A DNA stretch of 32,508 nt from B33-G16 sp046498285 (lineage in GTDB: Bacteria; Desulfobacterota; DSM-4660; Desulfatiglandales; B25-G16). Below are positions 8,413-16,604 of the stretch, one piece after another (position 1 is the first letter of the stretch; each line of letters opens with the position of its first letter). Location of the stretch: NCBI GenBank assembly GCA_046498285.1, contig JAWOBA010000191.1, positions 1 to 32,508 of the forward strand, read 5' to 3'. The position numbers were made by a program, and so were the translations under genes. The notes under the pieces were generated by a model. It was not told the DNA's origin, searched no databases, and worked only from the letters and a program-made list of their open reading frames with translations.

Positions 8413-8910
8413 ATCCATGACATAATAAGGTGACAAATGTAATTACCCATTGATATTCTTCCGTATGCCCTGCCACGCTAGAATAGATACTCCAGGCGCC
8501 TTGCACCATATTATGGTAAGAGGGATTGAACGCCGAAATATACTTAGAGACACTAACGACAAAGATACCTTTGTTGAACGCCTCGGAGCTATTATTAACG
8601 ATACTTCCACATCGTGTTATGCCTGGTCTTTACTGTCCAATCATGCCATCTTCTCCTTAGAACCGGTGATCAAGCAATAGCAACAGTCATGCAACGACTT
8701 CTAACGGGCTACACCGTTACCTTCAATCGCCGTTATCAGCGTCATGGTCAGCTATTTCACAATAGATACAAATCAATTCTTTGCCGGGAAGATCCCTCTT
8801 GTATTGAACTGGTTAGATACATTCATACGGTAAGTATAAAAGGCTTATAAAGCCGAAAAGCGTATTGTGTTTTTGGAATGAAGTTATCGTTTCATGGACG
8901 TCCTCTGTCC
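8405..8910 (+). mobile_element. REP-associated (RAYT/IS200-like) element remnant with inverted ends
   Basis: The left end GGGGGACATCCATG (8406-8419) has its inverted partner CATGGACGTCCTCTGTCCC at 8893-8911, allowing one mismatch in the GGA(C/T)GTCC core. The two bracket a defective tyrosine transposase gene. This arrangement is typical of single-domain Y1 (HUH) transposases that act on short palindromic ends. Confidence 0.65.
8465..8850 (+). pseudogene. Y1/HUH (RAYT-type) transposase, frameshifted
   Basis: The opening 'ARIDTPGALHHIMVRGIERRNI' is the usual N-terminus of REP-associated tyrosine transposases. Around 8645-8660, at what should be the HUH motif (NHAHFLLRT), a small indel shifts the frame: frame one reads 'NHAIFSLEP' and stops, and the real sequence continues in another frame as 'LLLRTGDQAIATVMQRLL...GQLFHNRYKSILC'. 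It ends early at 'ELVRYIHTVSIKGL', in place of the normal 'RYIHLNPLRA'. The metal-binding histidine pair is damaged and the C-terminus is lost, so the enzyme is dead. Start ATG taken at 8465. Confidence 0.85.
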
Positions 8911-9055
8911 CACTCCCAGAGTATTTTATCTTCTCAAATTTTCCTTTTATAAGAGGATGGGATGTCCCTTTCTCCTGAATTACCTTAAATAACAGTTATA
9001 GCGTGACCCTCAATATATCAGGCGTACTCAGGCCGGTGGAACAGATAGGACAATA

Positions 9056-11044
9056 CTAAGAAGATATGTATATTTTTTGGCTCCGGTAGATCACAAAGAT
9101 TATCATAGCCATCGCCGGTATCAATGCCAATTCCGAAAGGATACCTCGAGGGTAGTATAAGATAAAGAGCGCCACCAGGATGACCAAAAATCTTGAAGGA
9201 AGATCATGTCTTTTTTCTTCAAAAATTCTGCCGTGGATGGCGACCGCCGCAGTCAAGCATCCAATTATGAGCACGCCTATAGCAGCAATTTGCGCTAAAC
9301 CAGGCTTCAACAATAAAATATCCCAATTAAAAATCGCGAATGTGAGGAAGAAAAAGGGAAGAGATATTTCAAGCGTCAGCATCATCGTTTTCATAAAGGA
9401 GGCGCCTGAAATACGTGAAGCAACCGCAGCTACGAGCGAGGTTGGCGGCGAATACTCGGAGATTACCGCTATGAAAAATAGAAAGAAATGAGCCACCCAG
9501 GGGTCGATCCCGAATCGTGTCATAGGCGGGATGACTATCACGGCTGAGATTAGGTAACAGGCCGATGGAGGTATGCCAAGCCCTAAGAAGACGCCGATAA
9601 GGAACCCCACTAAGATAAGGGCTACAACATGGAATTCTCCGATCCCTACCATAAGACTCATAAGCTTAATCATCCACCCGCTAACCACGAACAGGTTTAT
9701 CATCACCCCGAGCATGGCGAGCAAGAGAATGAGCGGAGCTGTGACCTCCGAAAATGCTTCGATGGCTCGGCGAACACACCTGCCCCATTCCTTTATCTTA
9801 TCTGATATCGTTCCGGTATAGAGGTACATGCGGATTATAGAGCTGGCGATAAAAAGACCGATCGCAATGTCAATTGCAGCTCTTGATGCATCATACCAAA
9901 GCACACCCATCAGATAGATCAAAACCCCGATGAAGGTGAAGAACATTACCGTATTTATCACGTCCACCCCGGAGACTCTTTCGATAACTGAAACCGGCGC
10001 TGAATTTGGGCTACTTTTGCCTCCCCGTATGAAACGCGTTGTAAAGAGGTAAACCGATACTGCTATAATAGCATAGAAAATGAGTGCCGGCGCCCATCCT
10101 CGAGCTATAACCTCGAAATAACTCACCCCCATAAAATCAGCCATGAGGAACCCTGCTATTGCCATAACCGGCGGCATGAGCAAGCCTCCCAGAGAGGCGG
10201 AAGCCTCCACAGAACCTGCGTAAAGAGGGGGAAATCCTGCTCTTTTCATCAACGGTATGGTGTACTGCCCGGTTACGGCTGCATTTGCTGCTCCTGATCC
10301 ACTACAGGTAGAGATAGCCATGGAAGTAACCACTGCTGTTTGCGGTATGAGGCTTTTCCGTTTACCGAGTATCCCTACGAACGTTTTGATAATAGATTCT
10401 TGAATACCAAATCCCTGTGCAATGCCCAAAAACATGAAAAATGCCGCGATAACGCCTACCCCGATTTGCGCATAGGTTCCAAAGAGGCCCAATGAGATCT
10501 CAATGGAAGAAGATGTTATTACCCTCATCCAGGAGACCCCTGGATGGCCGAACATACCCGGGAAAACCCACCCGTAGACGGAATAGAGCATGAGAAACAG
10601 GATTAGATAAAGGAGTAGCATATGTTCCCGTCTGGTATATTCAAGCACGAGACCAAGCATCATTACTGCGACGATTTTGTCAGGAAAATTAAAGAAACCA
10701 GCCCTTAGATAAATGAGTGCTTCATACTCCACTCTCATGTATATGATAGAAAAGATGCACATAGCGATGTAAAGGCCAGCTATAGCAATATTAAGTTTAA
10801 GTCCTAGACGTGGGTAGAGCAGTTCTCCGGCGGCAAGATAATTCAAGACATACATTATGTATGCTATTGGGACAACCGTTACGGAAAGGAGCATAGTTCC
10901 TCCTAAGCCGGTTGTGAAATAGTGGAGCGAAAATACCAAGTATCCGATAGTTGCTATAAGAGAGCAGGGGGCTGCAAATTTCCGCATTGCAGCCAGTGAA
11001 TGCACTTCACCTTGCACGAGATTTTCTTTCATTTTTTCATCCAT
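9056..11044 (-). CDS. TRAP transporter fused permease (DctQM-type, TAXI class)
   Basis: 662 residues, almost entirely hydrophobic segments. It is a fusion of the small 4-helix and large 12-helix TRAP membrane subunits, as is usual for TAXI-type systems. Typical stretches are 'CSGSGAANAAVTGQYTIPLMKRAGFPP' (residues about 253 onward, quoted in part), 'EASASLGGLLMPPVMAIAGFLMA' and 'GLGIPPSACYLISAVIVIPP'. It forms the inner-membrane Na+/H+-driven channel that takes substrate from the binding protein encoded 112 bp upstream on the same strand. The ATG at 11044 lacks a strong ribosome site. It is the last gene of the catabolic cluster; a carboxylate substrate is inferred from that context. Confidence 0.9.
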   Translation of the reverse strand: MDEKMKENLVQGEVHSLAAMRKFAAPCSLIATIGYLVFSLHYFTTGLGGTMLLSVTVVPIAYIMYVLNYLAAGELLYPRLGLKLNIAIAGLYIAMCIFSIIYMRVEYEALIYLRAGFFNFPDKIVAVMMLGLVLEYTRREHMLLLYLILFLMLYSVYGWVFPGMFGHPGVSWMRVITSSSIEISLGLFGTYAQIGVGVIAAFFMFLGIAQGFGIQESIIKTFVGILGKRKSLIPQTAVVTSMAISTCSGSGAANAAVTGQYTIPLMKRAGFPPLYAGSVEASASLGGLLMPPVMAIAGFLMADFMGVSYFEVIARGWAPALIFYAIIAVSVYLFTTRFIRGGKSSPNSAPVSVIERVSGVDVINTVMFFTFIGVLIYLMGVLWYDASRAAIDIAIGLFIASSIIRMYLYTGTISDKIKEWGRCVRRAIEAFSEVTAPLILLLAMLGVMINLFVVSGWMIKLMSLMVGIGEFHVVALILVGFLIGVFLGLGIPPSACYLISAVIVIPPMTRFGIDPWVAHFFLFFIAVISEYSPPTSLVAAVASRISGASFMKTMMLTLEISLPFFFLTFAIFNWDILLLKPGLAQIAAIGVLIIGCLTAAVAIHGRIFEEKRHDLPSRFLVILVALFILYYPRGILSELALIPAMAMIIFVIYRSQKIYISS

Positions 11045-11074
11045 TGGATTTTAATAACGTGAGAAGATTAAGGA

Positions 11075-11110
11075 GGCTCACCCCTTATTGAGGTCTTACA
11101 GGGTTGAGCC
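11075..11110 (-). promoter_or_regulatory. Intercistronic hairpin between binding-protein and permease genes
   Basis: GGCTCACCCC (11075-11084) and GGGTTGAGCC (11101-11110) form a 10-bp stem with one mismatch and a 16-base loop, with no following T-run. Such stems between a binding-protein gene and its permease gene commonly stabilise the upstream mRNA or attenuate the downstream gene, giving excess binding protein. That role is inferred. Confidence 0.5.
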
Positions 11111-11156
11111 CCCAATTAAGGTATTTCTTAGTTTTCCCTAAAAGCCTTGTTGCGCT

Positions 11157-12224
11157 TTATTTCATAGCCTCTTTCGCTGCTTCGATCGTGTTGTCAGTAG
11201 CTATTTTCCATGATGAATCCCATAACCCCTTTTCCTTCAGGTATTTTGCCAATCCCGGATGTACCGGGACTTCAGGTATGCTTCTTATACCCCTGACCTG
11301 GAAACCGGCAAAGTCCTTGGCTAGAGGTCCGAAACCGGTTTCCAGCTTGGCCAGATCGGCTGCAGACTCTTCAAGTACCTTGAGTATTTTATAAAGGGCC
11401 TCTTCCGGAAAATTGAGCCCGAAACCCTGACCGAAGTAAAAGGGCACTCCGTAGAGTTCCTCCACTCCGAGGTCTCTGGTATACGCTTTCTTCATGTCGA
11501 TCTTCGCCGGGGTAAAACCTGCTGCTGTTAGTTTCTTGATTTGTTCCGGGGTTGGATTCACTCCCTGAAGGGGAGTGGCGACATCAAGCATCTTAATCCA
11601 GCTTGCCAGCGATACCAAAGCAGTGGTGTACGCTGCCGTGGCATCTATGGTGCCCGCTCTGAGAGCATCGGCAACCTTTGACGCATCAACCTCGACGTGA
11701 GTAACATCCAGACCGCAGATGTTCTCCATAGCCCGGAAGATATTGATATGGTTCATATATCCGGCCTTCGTCATGTAGATTTTTTTGCCGTTTAGATCAT
11801 TCCAGGTACGGTATTTGTCTTTGTTCTCAGGCAAGGTCAATATATGTGTTTCCATGGTGTAGAGCCAAAGACCCTGGACTGGCATCTGCTTTACATTGGG
11901 TTCAAAATCCTTATATGCCTTTTTAAAAGAATACAAGTCTCTAAATCCCGGCTCGGCAACATATACGGCTTCCAGATCACCCACTAAAAAGCTCTTGATG
12001 TTAGCACTAGTTGAAACGTATGGGTAAATGGTGGTGTCGTAATCCGGCATACCCCTTCGCAAGAAATCTGCGATGAAAGCGGAAGCTTTATAATAATAGC
12101 TTACTGGATCAGCCGTCCCCCATCGTAAAGTCTCTTTTTTAGCTAGCACGCTGCCAGGTAAAGTAAATGCCGATAATAATACCAGAGCCAATCCTAAAAC
12201 TAATCCCATCTTAACTTTTTTCAT
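11157..12224 (-). CDS. TAXI-family TRAP solute-binding protein
   Basis: 355 residues with a signal peptide (MKKVKMGLVLGLALVLLSAF...SVLA, cut near residue 28). The mature protein has the TAXI order: 'LRWGTADPVSYYYKASAFIAD' (quoted in part) with the substrate pocket, 'YVSTSANIKSFLVGDLEAVY', the hinge 'WNDLNGKKIYMTKAGYMNH', then 'VADALRAGTIDATAAY'. It captures substrate in the periplasm for the fused permease encoded next. AAAAGGAGG lies 6 bases upstream of the ATG. In this class the ligands known are mostly carboxylates such as glutamate or C4/C5 acids; the ligand here is not determined, but the surrounding CoA-ligase/lyase/fumarate reductase genes favour a di- or tricarboxylate. Confidence 0.9.
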   Translation of the reverse strand: MKKVKMGLVLGLALVLLSAFTLPGSVLAKKETLRWGTADPVSYYYKASAFIADFLRRGMPDYDTTIYPYVSTSANIKSFLVGDLEAVYVAEPGFRDLYSFKKAYKDFEPNVKQMPVQGLWLYTMETHILTLPENKDKYRTWNDLNGKKIYMTKAGYMNHINIFRAMENICGLDVTHVEVDASKVADALRAGTIDATAAYTTALVSLASWIKMLDVATPLQGVNPTPEQIKKLTAAGFTPAKIDMKKAYTRDLGVEELYGVPFYFGQGFGLNFPEEALYKILKVLEESAADLAKLETGFGPLAKDFAGFQVRGIRSIPEVPVHPGLAKYLKEKGLWDSSWKIATDNTIEAAKEAMK

Positions 12225-12260
12225 TTTTTCCTCCTTTTATTTCATTCTTGATTTAATATC

Positions 12261-12287
12261 TTAACATCCCAAACGATCTTCTCTCAT
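12261..12287 (-). other. Eight-codon leader ORF with strong ribosome site
   Basis: ATG at 12287 is preceded by AAAGGAGGTG at ideal spacing and encodes MREDRLGC before TAA, 36 bases upstream of the TAXI gene start. A near-perfect Shine-Dalgarno sequence in front of such a short frame may be a translational leader or simply the remnant of a lost gene. No attenuator hairpin with T-run follows it. Confidence 0.25.
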
Positions 12288-12926
12288 AAGCACCACCTCC
12301 TTTGAGGTTTCATTATGCTGTTTATTTTGTTCCGATAGGAGCGGTAACAGAACATTAATAAAAAGAGCCACACGAGTATGGATAGATACTTTCCTTTAAG
12401 TATGAGCTCTTCTCTGCCCTTTGGTAATGCTGTTATCACATCAAATAGAAGTCGTAAATCTAATAATACTTGAATACCAAAATCCTATTTTCCTTTTTTT
12501 CGTTTGTCAATAATAAAGTGTAAAATCTTAGCTCTTTGAAAAAGTATGCCGCTCAGTTTAGATCCCATTCTGGTGATGCTGCCTTGTCAATGATTGTTTT
12601 GGTGAGTGAAAGCACGGTCTCTATCGGGTTTTCCCTTGTATGAGTCCTCTGTCACTTATTTTGAACCAACACACTACGGAAAGGATCATGAAGATATTGT
12701 TAACGCTAAAGAGGTTCGCTTCGTATTAAACCTTCAATGATTCAGAAAACTGGGCTTGCTTTTCCTGAATGACTTCACCCAGTCGAATACTAAACCATCA
12801 TTGTTCAGTCGATGATCGAGGAGCACTTTATCGGGCCGGTACGAGCAGCTCTGTTGGGAGAAGATGCTCGTTAAGACCACTTCCTGCCAGATTTTACCTT
12901 CACTAAAATCGCTACTCTCACGTTCT
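12288..12926. other. Gap of ~640 bp between MmgE/PrpD-2 and the TAXI gene
   Basis: No recognisable gene. A minus-strand open frame at 12734-12940 ('QSCSYRPDKVLLDHRLNNDG...') overlaps the end of the upstream gene and matches nothing I know; it may be debris of a deleted gene. This spacer probably contains a separate promoter for the transporter genes, but I cannot point to one. Confidence 0.4.
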
Positions 12927-14252
12927 CTATAGTAATGCAATTATTTCCTCTATGCCGCTCAACCTTTCAAAGTTTTTAATTAGTTCTATTACTAATTCCA
13001 TATTTTTCTTAGGAATTGCCAGTCTTGCAGTATTTCTAAACTTCTCTTCAATTTCATCAGAACTCATAGGATTTGCCGGATCGCCTTTCGGCGCTTCCAG
13101 AGATCCTCTGTATATAGTTCCGTCCTTCATCCTAACGGCAACTCGAGCACCAAAATTGAGTTCACGGACTAGGGCAGCCCGTACCTTTTTTCTCAACTGA
13201 ATCAATCGGGGGTCATTGACCTTTTCATCGGTGAATTTATCCAAGGTTACATTTCCCTCAGCGAGAGAAAGGGCTGCTAAGAATCTTAGGCTGAATTTAC
13301 CTTCTACACCGATTTTAGGGTCAGTGATCCCGGCAGAAGTAAAAGCTACTGGTCCGGTTTCTATTTTTATTTCCTCGACATCTTCAATCTTTGGCTGATG
13401 CTGAGCCCTGATCTCCTCCAGGAGATCTATAGTAGAGTGAGTTCAGGCACAGGTCGGATAAGGCTTAAAGCTAAGATCGGAAATATAGTACTTCGACCCA
13501 AGTCCTTTCAACACGGCATCAGCATCCGGATCATCCGTAAAAACTTCGAAAAAACCTAATTTCCCTTCAAGAATATCCTTTGAACTGGTGAATCCTTTTT
13601 CGGCAAGTGTGGCAGATATTACCCCGTCCATTGAAGCTTTTCCTGCATTGAAAGGCTTACTCATTGTTCCGAACACTTGCCTTATCCCACTTGCCTGGGT
13701 TCCGCAGATGCCAAAGGCATGTATAATTGTGTCCGTATCCAGTTTTAAAAGTTTGGCTACCCCCGCGGTAGCGCCGAATCTTCCCGCTGTCGAAGTTGAG
13801 TGCCAGCCTCGTTCATAATGGGTACTTGTTAACCCTAAACCAAGCCGAATACTAATATCGATGGCCAAAACAAATGCAGTAAGGATATCTGCTCCGCATA
13901 ACCTTTTGTTTTCCGCGATAGATAAAACAGCAGGTAAGCAGGCAGCAGCTCCGTGAATTACCGTTTTACTGTGATAATCATCAAAATCAAGGGCATGGGA
14001 AATGACACCATTTACCAATGCAGCATGCTCGAGATCTGTCTTTATATCGGTCCCTATAACGGTTGCCTGCCTTTTTCCTCCGAATTCCTTTACATATTCA
14101 ATAATCACCCTGGACGCATCGTCATTTATTCCGCCCAGGATACTTCCAAGCCAGTCAAGAATGCTATACTTACTTTTTTCTATAACATCTTGTGGAATGT
14201 CATGAAAATTCGTATTATGAACAAATTCCGCCAATTTTTTTGTTAATTCCAT
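12927..14252 (-). pseudogene. MmgE/PrpD family protein interrupted by a single in-frame UGA
   Basis: Read straight through, this is a 441-codon MmgE/PrpD protein of normal length (the family includes 2-methylcitrate dehydratase, cis-aconitate decarboxylase and iminodisuccinate epimerase). Conserved stretches are present: 'KYSILDWLGSILGG', 'HALDFDDYH', 'HGAAACLPAVLS', 'GWHSTSTAGRFGATAGVAKLL', 'FNAGKASMDGVISATLAEKGF' and 'KPYPTCA-UGA-THSTIDLL'. A UGA at codon 270 (13445-13443) falls in the conserved 'C-x-x-T-H-S' motif, and 171 residues follow with no other defect. In the intact paralogue at 20058 the aligned residue is His (ASCGHTHSS). Most likely a recent nonsense mutation (one step from GGA or CGA); a selenocysteine reading is possible because of the hairpin downstream. 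No strong ribosome site precedes the ATG. Confidence 0.75.
13410..13445 (-). promoter_or_regulatory. UGA codon followed by SECIS-like hairpin (candidate only)
   Basis: 15 bases after the UGA is a perfect 7-bp stem GATCTCC-TGGA-GGAGATC (13427-13410) with a 4-base loop having G at its second position. UGA-to-loop distance is 22 bases, within the range generally allowed for bacterial SECIS elements. The stem lies in codons for a normal 'DLLEEI' helix, so it may be coincidental. Confidence 0.25.
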
Positions 14253-14389
14253 ATCATTTTCGCTGGTTTTTCAAGAATTTGCATTCACATTTAATTGGCC
14301 TGCAAGACCAGCCCTCTACTCCTTTCAGCTTTTTTGTAGATTTTTTGCAGCCGCGCTCAGCTAGCAAATTGTCAAATGAACTACCCCGC

Positions 14390-14990
14390 CGATGAAAGAT
14401 AATTCATTCCTGAATTCAGGGTGTTTAAAAGCATAGTTGTCACCAATGGTTACATGGCAATCAGTCGCATAAATAATGACCTTTTTTGGTCAATACAAAA
14501 GGATTTATCTCTGAACTTGTTTCGTCATTCCCTTCAAACAAATTACACAGGGCACATATAGTATTGTTTATTCTTTCGGATATCCCTGACTTGAAATTCA
14601 TATCCTTCAAAACCCTATCCACATTGGCCGGTATTAACCTAGCAATAGTGTCTATGATGTGCTGAGTCATTTTCTCAGGATTTCTTGTAGGCGCCTCTAC
14701 AATACTTGAGACCTTTGCATAACCCCTCTTGATCTAAAGACGATGGGCTTTTTTCAGTTCCCTCCGGGAAGTAGGCCCTCCGGGCCGGAGGCCGAGGCTC
14801 TCGGGTTGGTCTTTTCAGCACCCTTCTCTCCGAGCGGGAGGCTCTACGAGCCGGAGGCCACCAGTCACTTCAAAAAAGTCCACCGTCTTTTTGGGGATGG
14901 TGAAAATCGCCGGGTTTTTCAAAGGTCTCAATACTGATGTCACCTTCAGTACAAACACTATCAGATTCGATAAGCAGTGTAATTCTACTT
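14390..14990 (-). pseudogene. Fragment of a second succinyl-CoA-synthetase-type beta subunit, split by MITE copy B
   Basis: After removing the MITE and one ATACT copy, the minus strand reads continuously '...LLIESDSVCTEGDISIVEAPTR...' into '...CNLFEGNDETSSEINPFVLTKK'. It then shifts frame at about 14465 to 'DCHVTIGDNYAFKHPEF'. This parallels the ATP-grasp ligase at 23454 ('FSAEGGIDIEELALQRPER', 'NDATIAEINPLVQTKDG', 'LDCHLEIDDDALFR'). Only the central-C-terminal ~140 residues of ~390 remain; both ends are gone. It starts directly after the aldolase gene stop, so it was probably part of this operon. It is non-functional. Confidence 0.7.
14707..14930 (-). mobile_element. MITE copy B (224 bp) with 5-bp target duplication
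   Basis: Same family as the element at 6226-6418 but in the opposite orientation. It has the 11-bp terminal inverted repeat TGAGACCTTTG/CAAAGGTCTCA, and ATACT duplicated on both sides (14702-14706, 14931-14935). Excision of element plus one ATACT restores an open CoA-ligase frame (DISIVEA). It carries ~31 bp absent from copy A, a GC-rich inverted segment around 'ggccctccgggccggaggcc' (14773-14792). No ORF of its own. The low divergence from copy A suggests fairly recent mobilisation in trans. Confidence 0.93.
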
Positions 14991-15878
14991 CTATAAGGCA
15001 CCAATATTTCTCAATATCTGAGAAACTACCTTTTTTCCTTCTTCATTTAATTGCTCCTGAGGGGGCAGGGGAGGGCCCACAGGGAATCCCTGCATCTCAA
15101 GGCCAGCCTTTACACATGCTGCAAGGGAGTAGCGCTGGAAAGCCACGTTTAGGGGCCACAATTTCTTTTGGAGCTCCAACGCCTCCTCCCACCTTTTCCT
15201 GCATGCCAGCTCATAGAGGGCAATACTCTGCTCGGGGATCAAGCATGCCGGGCCAGCCATCCATCCGACCCCGCCGAGCATGAGCACGAATACAGGCACA
15301 TGAGCTGTAGCGCTGAAGATCTTAAAACGATCTCCCAGGCTAATGACGATAGACATGAGCTTCCCGATATTCCCGGATGCGTCTTTGAGATAACGGATGT
15401 TCGCCTCTTCTGCCAGCTGTTGCAAGGTTTCAACGGTAAAGTCCCACATGGCGAATTTTGGGTTGGTATAGAGCGCCACGGGGCAGGAAACCGCTCGTGC
15501 TACAGCCCGAAAATGCTCTACTACCTGTTGTGCACGGAGAGGAAAATAGGTAGGCAAGACAACGAGAATGCCGTCTGCACCAATGCTCTCTGTTTGTGAA
15601 GCTTGCTCTAGTGCACCAACTGTTGTTATTTCATTAACACCGGCAATAACCGGAACACGGCCTGCAGCGGTTTCAACCACTACCTCGATTACCTTCTTTT
15701 TTACTTCCCAGGGTAGGTAAGCACCCTCTCCTGTGCTTCCTAACGGTGTTAGCCCATGTACTCCTTTTGAGATGAGATGGTTTACCAAATCACGCAACAC
15801 ATCTTCCTTCAGTTTACCTGATTCATCAAGGGGTGTCACAAGATAGGGAAATATTCCGGAGAATTCTTTTTCTGACAT
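14991..15878 (-). CDS. DapA/dihydrodipicolinate synthase family aldolase or dehydratase
   Basis: 295 residues, a full-length TIM-barrel class I aldolase of the DHDPS/N-acetylneuraminate lyase superfamily. It shows the pyruvate-carboxylate-binding loop 'PLGSTGEG' (residues 45-52), the catalytic Tyr137 in 'VALYTNP', and the Schiff-base Lys165 in 'RYLKDASGN'. These enzymes use pyruvate or a 2-oxoacid as donor. Its place in a catabolic cluster, not next to lysine genes, argues against true DapA; 4-hydroxy-2-oxoglutarate aldolase or a sugar-acid dehydratase/aldolase are alternatives. The ATG follows AAGGA with 9 bases spacing, 12 bp after the iron-sulfur subunit gene, so they are likely cotranscribed. 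Confidence 0.85.
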   Translation of the reverse strand: MSEKEFSGIFPYLVTPLDESGKLKEDVLRDLVNHLISKGVHGLTPLGSTGEGAYLPWEVKKKVIEVVVETAAGRVPVIAGVNEITTVGALEQASQTESIGADGILVVLPTYFPLRAQQVVEHFRAVARAVSCPVALYTNPKFAMWDFTVETLQQLAEEANIRYLKDASGNIGKLMSIVISLGDRFKIFSATAHVPVFVLMLGGVGWMAGPACLIPEQSIALYELACRKRWEEALELQKKLWPLNVAFQRYSLAACVKAGLEMQGFPVGPPLPPQEQLNEEGKKVVSQILRNIGAL

Positions 15879-15890
15879 AATACATATTCC

Positions 15891-16604
15891 TTAACAAAAC
15901 TTTGCTTGCTTACCCAAGGCAATGAAATGTGCTACATCAATTTCTTTTGGGCATACAAAGGAGCAGGCTTCAGATGTATGACAGCGTGATACGCCATCAT
16001 CGCCATAAAGGATATCAAGCCTCTCTTTTTTAGCCTTTTCTTTTGGGTCAAAGAGACGGACAATATTAATCATCATGGCATTTGGACCAAGAAAATTTCT
16101 GTGACTACTGATACAGGCCTCTGCGCAACAAAAGCAATTGATACATCGCGTAGCTTCAACATAACGTTCCATAACATGGGGTGGTATTCTAAGTTCATCT
16201 CCTTCAGGGGGTGCCTCTGCCAGTTCAATAATGTAGGGTTTCGCCTTGTGAACTCGCTTATATGCCTGTGCTAGATCTACTATGAGATCACGGAGCACCG
16301 GTGCAATGCTCAACGGTTTAAGGGTAAAGATAGTAGTCTTGAATTGCCGTATGGCATTTTGAACTAAGAGCTCGCACATCAAAAGGGGTTTTCCGTTTAC
16401 CACAACACCACAGCTGCCGCACTGGGCATGTTCACAGGAAGATGCCCAGGCAAGACCTGGATCTTGCTCCTGGTTAATTTTGCGAAGAACATCGGTAAAT
16501 CTCAGCATTCCACCCACGTCTATCTTGTATTCCTGGACCCAGGATCTCTTCTGCTCGGGATCATAACGGTGTATTTTTAATGTAAGACTGTGCAGTTTAC
16601 CCAT
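15891..16604 (-). CDS. sdhB: Succinate dehydrogenase/fumarate reductase iron-sulfur subunit
   Basis: 237 residues that wire the flavoprotein to the membrane quinone site. The N-terminal ferredoxin domain has [2Fe-2S] ligands C57, C62, C65 and C77 (SCEHAQCGSCGVVVNG...C). The C-terminal domain has 'CINCFCCAEAC' for [4Fe-4S] and 'CHTSEACSFVCPKEID' for [3Fe-4S] plus the last ligand. All ligands appear present. Its ATG shares one base with the flavoprotein stop (TAATG), showing translational coupling. Direction of physiological electron flow cannot be told from sequence. Confidence 0.93.
   Translation of the reverse strand: MGKLHSLTLKIHRYDPEQKRSWVQEYKIDVGGMLRFTDVLRKINQEQDPGLAWASSCEHAQCGSCGVVVNGKPLLMCELLVQNAIRQFKTTIFTLKPLSIAPVLRDLIVDLAQAYKRVHKAKPYIIELAEAPPEGDELRIPPHVMERYVEATRCINCFCCAEACISSHRNFLGPNAMMINIVRLFDPKEKAKKERLDILYGDDGVSRCHTSEACSFVCPKEIDVAHFIALGKQAKFC

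Noticed and set aside
12734..12940. Minus-strand ORF in the gap after MmgE/PrpD-2
   Set aside because: Overlaps the preceding gene, no ribosome site, no recognisable family; kept only as a comment on the gap.
14991..15878. Authentic lysine-pathway DapA
   Set aside because: Sits in a catabolic operon without dap/lys genes and has YTNP instead of the usual YN-type Tyr motif; left as family-level call.
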